From positions 3,940 to 40,732 of the forward strand of contig PLLH01000098.1 of the NCBI GenBank assembly GCA_003140895.1: a stretch of DNA of 36,793 bases, in the 5' to 3' direction. Below, piece after piece: positions 24,844 to 33,124 of this stretch. Source of the stretch: Elusimicrobiota bacterium. GTDB taxonomy: Bacteria > Elusimicrobiota > Elusimicrobia > F11. Numbering within the stretch: position 1 is the first letter of the stretch; each line of letters opens with the position of its first letter. The translations under genes were made by a program, and so were the position numbers. Under the pieces are notes generated by a model. The model had not been told where the DNA came from. It did no database searches and saw only the letters and a program-made list of their open reading frames with translations.

Positions 24844-25476
24844 ATGCGAAAAAGGAATACAGACAATACAGCCGGCGTAGTGAAAATCAAGAAGAAACGG
24901 AACCGGCAGGAAAGCCAAAAACGGATTTTATATGCCGGGCTTGAAGTTTTTTCGGAGGTTGGTTACGACGCTGCCACCACTAAAATGGTGGCCAACCGTG
25001 CGGGACTTAATGAGTCATTGTTACAGCGATATTTTGAGAGCAAAGCCGGTTTGCTTTGCGCCATTAACCGTCTTTGCGTTGAGGCGCTAAAGAACCAGAA
25101 ACCATATCCTCCACAGAAAACGCCCGAGGATGAGATTTATCAATTTCTAACGCGCAAGCTTAAGCATGAAAATCAAAACGTGGATTTCATCCGGGTTATT
25201 ATTTCCCGTTCCCTGGTGGATCCTGAATTGCGGAATGAAATCCACAAACAGATCGATTTTTCCATAGATTCATATCTCAAGGAACGTCTCCTATCTTTCA
25301 GGCATAGAGGCATGATCAAAAGCGGAGTGAACATTGACAGCCTTTTTCTCGCCATTTTGGCTTTTGGTTTTGCGGTCGGTATTATGGAACGTATTGTTTT
25401 TAAGACTAGCATGGAAGATTGTATGAAGCGATTTAAGACGTTTTCCCAGAACATAACCAAAGGCGTTTGTCCTTAG
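24844..25476 (+). CDS. TetR/AcrR-family transcriptional repressor
   Basis: The 210-residue protein has a basic N-terminal arm (KIKKKRNRQESQKRIL). A TetR helix-turn-helix follows at about 20-65: YAGLEVFSEVGYDAATTKMV, then ANRAGLNESLLQRYFESKAG. The C-terminal ligand and dimer domain is helical. The ATG at 24844 is preferred to a GTG at 24835. It is the first gene of the pump operon and almost certainly represses it through the palindrome at 24705-24726. The ligand is unknown; substrates of the pump are the usual inducers in such systems. Confidence 0.9.
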   Translation: MRKRNTDNTAGVVKIKKKRNRQESQKRILYAGLEVFSEVGYDAATTKMVANRAGLNESLLQRYFESKAGLLCAINRLCVEALKNQKPYPPQKTPEDEIYQFLTRKLKHENQNVDFIRVIISRSLVDPELRNEIHKQIDFSIDSYLKERLLSFRHRGMIKSGVNIDSLFLAILAFGFAVGIMERIVFKTSMEDCMKRFKTFSQNITKGVCP

Positions 25477-25530
25477 ACGATTCTTGCCTGTGGGTAATTT
25501 TATGGAAAAAGACAAAAACAGGAAAACTGC

Positions 25531-27021
25531 ATGACGATCAGAAATATTTTTTTGAAAGCCGTGGGAAACGGGGAATTTTTTCGAAAATATATAAACGACA
25601 TACTTCACCTTATAGAAGGTGCTTTTGCCCACTTTCTCATGGAGGTAAAAACGGAGTTTGCCTCAAATTATGACAAAAAACTTGCCGGGCGACGGTCGAC
25701 CATAATTTGTGTTGGAGCAAAATGCCTAAAAGTCTTGGCTGTGTCGTCGTTGTCGACGGTATTCATGCTTCGAGGGGTGATGGCCGCTCCATTGGAGATG
25801 AGCGTTAATGGCGCCGTGGAAGCCGCCCTTAAAAACAACACCACCGTTGTTACCGCACAAGCGACGAGCAAGATGTATAGGGCAAGGATAAAAGAATATT
25901 ATGGGAGCGTCTATCCGCAGTTGAGCGCCAACGCACAGTATACCCGCAACATAGAGAAGTCCGCGTCTTTTCTCGGAGATACGCAAGTCAAAGTGGGGCT
26001 TAACAATTCCTACGCCGGCTCGCTTGATCTCAACCAGGTGCTCTGGTCGGGTGGAAAAGTCCATGCGGGGATAAAGATGGCGTACACCTATTCCGCCGCC
26101 AGCGAAGAACAACTCAAAATGGCGCAGGACAGCATAACGAAATCGGTTAAACAGATGTATTATTCGGTACTGCTTTCCAGCGCGATGATCGGCATACAAA
26201 AGGAAACCCTCAATCTAGCCCGCCAACATCTCGACACTATAAAGGCACAGTATCAACAAGGATTGGCAAGTGACTTGGCGGTCATGAGACAAACCGTGGA
26301 AGTTTCAAACACCGAACCTGCCCTAACCCAGGCACAGAATCTCTATGAGGAAGGACTAATAGATCTTATAAATCTGATGGGCCTGGATCCGGAAACGGGA
26401 ATTAGTCTCAGCGACGACTTCGCCGTCCCGAACGATGGCGCTGGCGACTTAAATGATTTTTACAAGACCGCGCTCTCGTCAAGGCCGGAATACAGAAACA
26501 TGAAATACCAGAGGGATCTTTACCGGCAAATGATCGTAATCGAAAAAGCCGCGCACTACCCTTCGCTAAACGCCTTCGCTTCACGGCAGTTCCAAGGACA
26601 GAGCGATTCCGGTTTCCCCGGTAACAATAATCGAAATTGGAGCCTGGCGACTGGTTTAAATCTTTCCCTCCCTATTTTTTCCGGCGGCTCAACTGCTTCA
26701 CGGGTCAAACAAGCCGGCATCCAGGCTGAAATAGCCGAAACGAACCTTAATGAACTGGAACGGAAAATAAAAATTGAGGTCAAGAAAGCATGGCTGGTCT
26801 TGAAAGAAGCATCGGAAAGGCTTAGGTCTCAGACTACCGCTGTGGAAACCGCCAGAAAAACTCTGACCTCTACCGAGGTCCGCTTCAGAAATGGTTTGGC
26901 GAGCCAACTTGAGATCAACGACGTCTCTCTGGCCCTGAATAAATCCAGGACCTTATACATACAGGCGCAACATGACGCCTGTTCCGCTTATACCGAATTC
27001 AAATGGACATTGGGGGAATGA
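25531..27021 (+). CDS. TolC-family outer-membrane efflux protein
   Basis: This is the outer-membrane channel of a tripartite pump. The 496-residue protein shows two OEP repeats, for example YYGSVYPQLSANAQYTRNIE and AAHYPSLNAFASRQFQGQSD, with the SLPIFSGGSTASRVKQAGIQ and RFRNGLASQLEINDVSLALN motifs. A signal peptide-like stretch ends near residue 86 (VMAAP), preceded by about 60 unusual residues. The start at 25531 has AGGA 8 nt upstream; ATG 25639 is an in-frame alternative without a ribosome site. It lies 54 bp after tetR, and the adaptor gene follows at once. Confidence 0.9.
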   Translation: MTIRNIFLKAVGNGEFFRKYINDILHLIEGAFAHFLMEVKTEFASNYDKKLAGRRSTIICVGAKCLKVLAVSSLSTVFMLRGVMAAPLEMSVNGAVEAALKNNTTVVTAQATSKMYRARIKEYYGSVYPQLSANAQYTRNIEKSASFLGDTQVKVGLNNSYAGSLDLNQVLWSGGKVHAGIKMAYTYSAASEEQLKMAQDSITKSVKQMYYSVLLSSAMIGIQKETLNLARQHLDTIKAQYQQGLASDLAVMRQTVEVSNTEPALTQAQNLYEEGLIDLINLMGLDPETGISLSDDFAVPNDGAGDLNDFYKTALSSRPEYRNMKYQRDLYRQMIVIEKAAHYPSLNAFASRQFQGQSDSGFPGNNNRNWSLATGLNLSLPIFSGGSTASRVKQAGIQAEIAETNLNELERKIKIEVKKAWLVLKEASERLRSQTTAVETARKTLTSTEVRFRNGLASQLEINDVSLALNKSRTLYIQAQHDACSAYTEFKWTLGE

Positions 27022-27023
27022 TT

Positions 27024-27926
27024 ATGCATATGAAAAAAACATCCATTTATATATTTCTTATTTTTGCCGCCGCTGCGGTTGTAACCGTAACGTCCGGCTG
27101 CAGGAACAAAGAGTTGGAAGCCTTCAACAACCTTGAGAAGGACCGTTTCCAGGTCAAAATTGGAAAGGCCCAGGTAAAAGACATAGAGGACAACCTTATA
27201 CTCGTGGGCACGATCAAGGCTTTGGATGAAGCCACTCTTTATCCGAGGATTTCCGGCAAGCTTTTGAAAAACCTTCTCACAGAAGGCGCTTCCGTGAAAA
27301 AGGACCAAGCTGTGGCGCTGGTTGAACGCGATGAAGTGGGCACCGTCTTCGAGCCCGCTCCGGTTCCGTCCACTATTGACGGCGTCGTGGGCCATATCTA
27401 TCAGGACATCGGCTCAAATGTCACACCCCAAACCCCCATCGCTCTGGTGGTCAACCAGGGGCAGATCCGAGTGGCGGTGGATGTCCCGGAGCGATACGTA
27501 TCGAAAGTCTTTAGGAACCAGTCCGCTCACATAAAAGTGGATGCCTTCCCTGATAAGCTTTTCAGCGGCAAAGTGTATCGAGTCAGCCCTGTCATTGATA
27601 CAAAATCCCGTAGTGCCGACATGGAAATCTTTGTGGACAACACGAAAGGCCTTCTCCAATCGGGCATGTTCGCCGAAGTCAGGCTTATTGTCGGAGCGAA
27701 AGCGGGGGCTGTGGCCGTGCCGGCCGAGGCCGTGTTACGCGATGAAAAAGGCAGCAACTACATATTCGTTCCGGCCAATAACACAGCCGTCAGGCGGGAC
27801 GTGAAAACCGGCATCGGCAACGCCGATGATATCCAGATAACAGCCGGTCTGAACGCCGGGGAAGACGTTATAATATTCGGCCTTTACGGCCTAAAAGACG
27901 GCAGCAAAATAAAGGGCACTGAGTGA
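27024..27926 (+). CDS. RND efflux membrane-fusion (adaptor) lipoprotein, no alpha-hairpin
   Basis: The adaptor links the inner-membrane pump to the TolC channel. The 300-residue protein has a lipoprotein signal with lipobox VTSGC (Cys26). A first lipoyl half (EATLYPRISGKLLKNLLTEG) and a second (PSTIDGVVGHIYQDIG) follow, then beta-barrel (VAVDVPERYVSKVF) and membrane-proximal domains ending DGSKIKGTE. Only about ten residues separate the lipoyl halves, so the long coiled-coil hairpin of AcrA-type adaptors is missing, as reported for Borrelia BesA. ATG 27024 is chosen for its GGGGGA 6 nt upstream; other in-frame ATGs lie at 27003, 27018 and 27030. Heavy use of ATA Ile codons begins in this operon. 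Confidence 0.9.
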   Translation: MHMKKTSIYIFLIFAAAAVVTVTSGCRNKELEAFNNLEKDRFQVKIGKAQVKDIEDNLILVGTIKALDEATLYPRISGKLLKNLLTEGASVKKDQAVALVERDEVGTVFEPAPVPSTIDGVVGHIYQDIGSNVTPQTPIALVVNQGQIRVAVDVPERYVSKVFRNQSAHIKVDAFPDKLFSGKVYRVSPVIDTKSRSADMEIFVDNTKGLLQSGMFAEVRLIVGAKAGAVAVPAEAVLRDEKGSNYIFVPANNTAVRRDVKTGIGNADDIQITAGLNAGEDVIIFGLYGLKDGSKIKGTE

Positions 27927-27954
27927 AAAATACGCTCATCCTCTGGATCACTTT

Positions 27955-30900
27955 ATGAAATTAACCGAAATCTCAATCAAGCGACCCATATTCACCACCA
28001 TGATGATGCTGGCCCTGGTGGTGCTCGGCGTGTTTTCCTATCTGCGCTTGGGCGTAGACCAGATGCCTAACGTGGAATTCCCTTACGTGGTGGTGCAAAC
28101 AACGCTGCGCGGCGCCGGCCCGGAAGAAATCGAATCTTCAATCACAAAGCCGATCGAAGAATCAGTTAACACCATCTCCGGCATAGAAGACTTGTCCTCC
28201 ACCAGCTACGAAGGTGTATCAAGCGTGCTGATTAAGTTTAAGCTTGAAAAGGACGGCGACGTGGCCGCGCAGGAAGTACGCGATAAGATAAACGCAGTGT
28301 TGGCCCAACTCCCGCAGGGCACCGATCAGCCCGTTGTATCCAAACTCGACATAGGCGCCATGGCCGTGGTAAACATTGTGGTTTCCGGTAATCGGGACTT
28401 GATAGAACTCACGCAATTCGCCAAGAAGAAGATAAAAGAAAACATTGAGACGGTCAGCGGCGTAGGCTCGGTCAATATTGTGGGCGGCCGCGAGCGCGAG
28501 ATCCACATAATGATAAACCCGATGAAGATGGCCTCGCTGAACCTGTCCATCAAACAGATCAAAGATGCCATCACGCAGCAAAACATAGAGATTCCAGGCG
28601 GTAAAGTTGAGTTGCCGACCAAAGACTTCGTACTGAGGACGCTGGGCCGCATAAAGAGCGTGGAGGACTTTAACTCTATCGTCATAGCCAACGTCAACGG
28701 CGCCCCGATACACATTTCCGATATAGCTAGGGTGGAGGACACCGGCGAACGTATGACGTCGGCCTCTTTCCTTAACGGCAAGCCTGCCGTAACGCTGGTC
28801 GTAAAAAAGCAATCCGGCAGCAACACGGTGGAAGTGGTAAAGGATATCCGCGCGAGAGTCCAGAAGATACAGTCCATAATTCCTCCGGGCATGGAAACCA
28901 AGATCGTCGGTGACCAGTCGGAATTCATAAAAGATTCGGTCAACACCGTGGAAGAGCACCTTATACTGGGCGCTCTATTCGCCGGTTTGATGGTGCTGAT
29001 ATTCATGGGCGACTTTCGATCCACCATCATCTCGGCGATGGCCATACCCACTTCAGTGATCGCCACGTTCATTTTCCTGGATTACGCCGGCTTCACGCTT
29101 AACACGATGACGCTGATGGGTCTGACGATAGCCGTGGGCATAGTCATCGATGATGCCATCGTCATGCTTGAAAACATATATCGCCACATGGAGGAGAGAA
29201 AAATCTCCCCGGTCAAGGCGGCTCTGGAGGGCTCGGCTGAAATATCATTCGCCGTCATAGCCATGTCTTTGTCTCTCATCGTCATTTTCGTGCCGCTGGC
29301 CTACATGGGCGGCATAATCGGCCGCTTCGTAAAAAGCTATGGTCTCACCATAGCCTTCGCCATTGCCATAAGCACTTTCGTGGCCCTGACACTGACCCCG
29401 ATGATGTGTGCGCTCTTTCTTAAAGTCAAAAGCAGCGAAAAGACGAAGTTCCAGAAATTCACCGACCACATAAACGACTCCTTGGCGTCGAAATACATCG
29501 TCATGCTTGAGTGGGCGCTGACCCATCGCAAGATAATGGTTATCTCTTCCATAGGCATAATGCTGTCCATGATCCCGCTGTTCATGTTCATCGGCAAGGA
29601 CTTCATGCCCACGGACGACACCGGCCAGTACCAGATAACGGTGAAAGCCGCGGAAGGGACCAACCTCGAAGTCATGAAAAAGATTTTTGCCCAGATAGAG
29701 GCAGAGAACAAGACCATCCCCTACGTTACCACCACGTTGTCCTCCGTAGGCACAGGCACCGGCGCGACACTTGGCGGTGCATCCGCCACTAACGAGGGCT
29801 ATGTAACGGTGGAGCTGGTGGACCTTTCAAAGCGCCCTCCACTTGAAAAGATCATGGCAACGGTGCGCGAGATGATGAACAAATACACGGGCCTGCGTAT
29901 TGCGGTGACCGCGGCCGGCGGTTTCGGCGGCGGCGAAAAGGCGCTGCAGTACGTGGTGGCGGGGCCGGACTTGGAAAAACTGCAGATCTACGCCGGGGCG
30001 GTGGCAGACCACTTGAAGACCCTCAAAAATGTGGTGGATGTTGACATGAGCTTCTCTTACGCCAAGCCGGAATACCGCGTGGAAATTGACCGCGCACGCT
30101 CCCACGATTTGGGCGTGAAGATTGAAGACATAGCCAACTCTCTGAGGACCATGGTGGGAGGCGAGGAGGACATAACCAAATTCAAGGATGGTGACGAGCT
30201 CTTCCAAGTGCGCGTGCGCGCCGAGAGCAATTACCGTAATCGGAAAGATATGATTGAGACGATGGTGGTGCCGGGCCTAGACGGCAATATGGTGCGCCTG
30301 GACAACGTGGCGAAAGTAGTGGAAGGCGTCGGCCCCACCCAGATAGAGCGCCTTAACCGTCAGCGCAAGATAACTGTGGAGGCCAATACCATTGGCATGC
30401 CTTTGGGCACCATGATAGAAGAAGCCGACAAGGCTTTCAAAAAGCTTAACGCCCCGGTGGAATACACGGGCTCGGCCACCGGCAGGTCAAAGGAACTCGG
30501 CAACATGTTGATGGGTTTCGTAACGGCCTTTCTTATGGCTTTCATCTTCATCTATATAGTGTTGGCCAGCCAGTTCGAAAGTTTCGTCTACCCCATAGCG
30601 ATCATAATAGCCCTTCCGCTCACACTGCCCTTCGCCGTCATCTCGTTGTTCTTGTCCGGCCAGAGTATAACGTTGTTCGGTATCATGGGCATCTTCATGC
30701 TGTTCGGCATAGTGAAGAAGAACGCCATCTTGCAGGTGGATTACACCAACACTCTGCGCGCGAAAGGCATGGCACGCCATGAGGCCTCCATTGAAGCCAA
30801 CCGGACCCGCTTGCGCCCCATTCTCATGACCACCATGACTCTGGTGGTCTGCATGATACCGACGGCCCTCGGCACGGGAGCCGGCACAGGCTCAAGGCGC

Positions 30901-31038
30901 GCTATGGCCTGGGTCATAATAGGCGGCCAGTCTTTGTCGCTATTAATAACCCTGCTGATGACGCCGGTCACCTACACGCTCTTCGACGACCTGCAAAACA
31001 AGTGGTTCCCAAAAAAGAACGAGACATCCTCAAAATGA
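27955..31038 (+). CDS. RND multidrug efflux permease (AcrB/HAE1 family)
   Basis: This is an inner-membrane proton-driven pump of 1027 residues, the usual length. The N-terminus ISIKRPIFTTMMMLALVVLG is typical. The proton-relay aspartates Asp399 and Asp400 are in GIVIDDAIVMLENIYRHM. The relay lysine Lys922 is in LFGIVKKNAILQVDYTNTLR. A late TMTLVVCMIPTALGTGAGTG and RRAMAWVIIGG fit TM11-12. Two periplasmic porter/docking regions lie between TM1-2 and TM7-8. All core motifs are intact, so it should be active. The gene starts 28 bp after the adaptor. Substrates cannot be predicted; the TetR gene suggests induction by a toxic small molecule. Confidence 0.95.
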   Translation: MKLTEISIKRPIFTTMMMLALVVLGVFSYLRLGVDQMPNVEFPYVVVQTTLRGAGPEEIESSITKPIEESVNTISGIEDLSSTSYEGVSSVLIKFKLEKDGDVAAQEVRDKINAVLAQLPQGTDQPVVSKLDIGAMAVVNIVVSGNRDLIELTQFAKKKIKENIETVSGVGSVNIVGGREREIHIMINPMKMASLNLSIKQIKDAITQQNIEIPGGKVELPTKDFVLRTLGRIKSVEDFNSIVIANVNGAPIHISDIARVEDTGERMTSASFLNGKPAVTLVVKKQSGSNTVEVVKDIRARVQKIQSIIPPGMETKIVGDQSEFIKDSVNTVEEHLILGALFAGLMVLIFMGDFRSTIISAMAIPTSVIATFIFLDYAGFTLNTMTLMGLTIAVGIVIDDAIVMLENIYRHMEERKISPVKAALEGSAEISFAVIAMSLSLIVIFVPLAYMGGIIGRFVKSYGLTIAFAIAISTFVALTLTPMMCALFLKVKSSEKTKFQKFTDHINDSLASKYIVMLEWALTHRKIMVISSIGIMLSMIPLFMFIGKDFMPTDDTGQYQITVKAAEGTNLEVMKKIFAQIEAENKTIPYVTTTLSSVGTGTGATLGGASATNEGYVTVELVDLSKRPPLEKIMATVREMMNKYTGLRIAVTAAGGFGGGEKALQYVVAGPDLEKLQIYAGAVADHLKTLKNVVDVDMSFSYAKPEYRVEIDRARSHDLGVKIEDIANSLRTMVGGEEDITKFKDGDELFQVRVRAESNYRNRKDMIETMVVPGLDGNMVRLDNVAKVVEGVGPTQIERLNRQRKITVEANTIGMPLGTMIEEADKAFKKLNAPVEYTGSATGRSKELGNMLMGFVTAFLMAFIFIYIVLASQFESFVYPIAIIIALPLTLPFAVISLFLSGQSITLFGIMGIFMLFGIVKKNAILQVDYTNTLRAKGMARHEASIEANRTRLRPILMTTMTLVVCMIPTALGTGAGTGSRRAMAWVIIGGQSLSLLITLLMTPVTYTLFDDLQNKWFPKKNETSSK

Positions 31039-31047
31039 GAAGAGCTC

Positions 31048-32469
31048 ATGCCAACAAAAACGACTGATGATCTCTCTTTCTTCAACACCAATGTTTTCCA
31101 TATAAGATATTTCGCTTTTGGCTTTTTCATTATTGCGAGTGCCCTGAGCCTTCGGGCAGCGGAGCGGGATCCGGAAGGAGAGATCATCAAACGTGTTCAA
31201 ATCACGGGAAATCGCGTTGAGACCGGCATTCTTGAGAGGAAAATCACCCTGTTGGAGGGACGACCATTCCGTTCCGTGGATCTTGAGGAGACACGGCAGA
31301 ATCTCTTTGCGATGCGACTCTTTAAGTCCGTGGACGTTCATGCCGCCTACGATGAGACGCTCGGCGGGGTGGATGTCTCCATCAACTTGGTAGACGGTTG
31401 GTATGTGTTTCCTCTCCCTGTTTTGGTCGGTGGTGGCGGCGGACAGAGTATGTCATTAATGGTTTTGGAGAGGAATTATTTTAGAAAAGCCGAATCGCTT
31501 CATGTTTTCGGTTCTCTCAATAATGAAGGGTATTTGGCTAGGGTTGGCGGGAACCTCAACGATTTTGGCTGTGGAGTCGGTATGAACCGCAGCGAATTTA
31601 CCGAGCGCATATATTCAGACGGGGGGTTCAATACGGCAGGGCTCGGACGTTCATCTGAATATGAAAAAGATCCTCTTCGGTTCGGGCCCATTGCCAATTC
31701 CTACACCAAAGAGGTTCGAAGAGCGGAAGTGAATGTGGATATTCCCGTTGGGAAGAAACTTCGAACTTCTTTATCTGTCGAAACAAACCAAGTTTCTTAC
31801 GCTGCTCCCCTTAACTTCCTCCCTTCAGACGCGGGTCAGCAGAACCTGGTTTCAGCCGGATTGTCCTACGGGAATCGTATGGGGCAAGGCGGTCCTGAAA
31901 ATTTCATGGATGCATTTGGCGCCATTTTCGGACTAGGTCTCGCAGATGTCGGGGAAAGGATTAAGTCTCTGCCGAAACCGCAATTCGGGTGGAATTCCCG
32001 TTTTTCCATGTCCCAAGGGACAAGGATTCTCGGTTCTGATTACTCGTTCACTCTGCTTTCGTCCGGATTGTCGGGGCGATTAGAGTTTCCACGAAGGCAC
32101 AGTTTATCCTTGGGTATCAATGCAAATCGTGGATTCAACCTTCCCATTACACAACAGGTCGCTACGAACCGGCGTTCACTGGGACTGCGGGGCAATTATG
32201 CCCGCGAGTTTCGCGGTGATGCGGGGGTGGGCGCAACTATGTCTTTTTCGTATTTAATGAAAAAGACCAAACGCGGCCTTTGGGTGGGAGAAGTATTCGC
32301 TGAAAAAGCGTCCGTCTGGGATGATGGTCGATGTTTCAGCCAGACCGGCTTGGGCGGGAACCTATATTATCGCTTCTGGCGTTTTCCGTTGCCCCTAGGT
32401 TTTGGCTACACCTACAGCACAAAGGACAGGGACGAACAACTATCGTTTGCAATCGGAGGGATGTTCTAA
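31048..32469 (+). CDS. Omp85/BamA-like outer-membrane beta-barrel protein with one POTRA domain
   Basis: This 473-residue protein has a signal-like N-terminus (FAFGFFIIASALSLRA, about 26-42). One POTRA-like domain (about 46-122) follows: EIIKRVQITGNRVETGILER, GRPFRSVDLEETRQNLFAMR, LFKSVDVHAAYDETLGGVDV. The rest has alternating strands and ends at a C-terminal Phe after SFAIGGMF, the outer-membrane assembly signal. Single-POTRA Omp85 proteins are short relatives of BamA and TamA. The gene begins 9 bp after the RND gene and is probably co-transcribed. Its codon use looks more like the rest of the window than like the pump genes. An insertion or secretion role is likely; the link to the pump is unproven. 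Confidence 0.78.
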   Translation: MPTKTTDDLSFFNTNVFHIRYFAFGFFIIASALSLRAAERDPEGEIIKRVQITGNRVETGILERKITLLEGRPFRSVDLEETRQNLFAMRLFKSVDVHAAYDETLGGVDVSINLVDGWYVFPLPVLVGGGGGQSMSLMVLERNYFRKAESLHVFGSLNNEGYLARVGGNLNDFGCGVGMNRSEFTERIYSDGGFNTAGLGRSSEYEKDPLRFGPIANSYTKEVRRAEVNVDIPVGKKLRTSLSVETNQVSYAAPLNFLPSDAGQQNLVSAGLSYGNRMGQGGPENFMDAFGAIFGLGLADVGERIKSLPKPQFGWNSRFSMSQGTRILGSDYSFTLLSSGLSGRLEFPRRHSLSLGINANRGFNLPITQQVATNRRSLGLRGNYAREFRGDAGVGATMSFSYLMKKTKRGLWVGEVFAEKASVWDDGRCFSQTGLGGNLYYRFWRFPLPLGFGYTYSTKDRDEQLSFAIGGMF

Positions 32470-32580
32470 CCCAAATAGTTCAGTAAGCGCGACCCCGCCG
32501 TCGAAGCCCGTCTAACTTTTCTGTTCATCGTTTTTTCCCGTATTTTCTGACCGATATCGACCTCCATTGCCTTTCGGTTC

Positions 32581-32835
32581 TTATCCCGTTCCAACTGCAC
32601 CGCAGTTGCTTTTCTGAGAGGGAAAGAGAACCCGGAGATACCTATCAAACCGATCACGCCAAGGCCCCTGCAATGACAAGCGAAGTACAACATTGTGACT
32701 TGACCTGCCGACAAGAATCCCCACGGCCAACAGTTGCGTTCGCAAGGTTCCCAACGTTCGGTAAACAGAAAACCCCAGCTTGCTTTGCAGGAGGCTCGCA
32801 AGATTGTAGACCACGTTGCCGAGCAAACACATAAA
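32581..32835 (-). pseudogene. Transposase C-terminal remnant (IS1380-like, tentative)
   Basis: A minus-strand frame reads MCLLGNVVYNLASLLQSK, then FSVYRTLGTLRTQLLAVG and VLRLSLQGPWRDRFDRYL. A helical Leu/Asn/Tyr segment followed by TLRTQLLAVG and a LRLS..GPW end resembles the C-terminus of IS1380-type DDE transposases. The rest of the transposase is not visible. The 32470-33044 stretch otherwise lacks a full gene. The family call is from memory of the motif pattern and needs a search. Confidence 0.45.
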
Positions 32836-32839
32836 TAAC

Positions 32840-33043
32840 TCGATATTGTCGGCTTAAATGAGAAGATCGTTGGCCTTTCCGCGTCCCTTTCAGTTGTTCA
32901 TCATGATACCCTAGAAACTGTCGGAGGATTCCCGGCCCGTGCCTGTAAACCAGATCCTTCCAAGTTTCATATTCTTTGACGATCCAAGTGGGGAGTCGGT
33001 GGATTGATTTCAGTATTTCACGATGCTCTCGTATGATCCACAT
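32840..33043 (-). pseudogene. RelE/StbE-type toxin, 3'-truncated
   Basis: From ATG 33043 the minus strand reads MWIIREHREILKSIHRLPTW, IVKEYETWKDLVYRHGPGI, then GYHDEQLKGTRKGQRSSHLS and RQYRVIY. This matches the toxin family whose core is GFHDE.LKG....RSSRL...YRVIY. The expected C-terminal strand (V.RV.PHDYR) is missing: after RVIYV the frame enters the transposase-like remnant. No antitoxin is seen in the 80 bp upstream, where plus-strand text reads only EVKEEALARRKKGKSRL in one frame. The toxin is probably inactive. Confidence 0.7.
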
Positions 33044-33124
33044 TCGTATATTTAAGAAGTCAAGGAGGAAGCGCTGGCGAGGCGGAAGAAGGGTAAGTCT
33101 CGGCTAGCTACAAATTGGCGTGGA

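Noticed and set aside
28219-29072. Two long overlapping minus-strand frames opposite the RND permease
   Set aside because: Both are shadows of a permease with intact motifs; neither has a start signal or domain.
32470-33124. A complete toxin-antitoxin locus
   Set aside because: The toxin lacks its C-terminal strand and no antitoxin frame with a ribosome site lies on either side.
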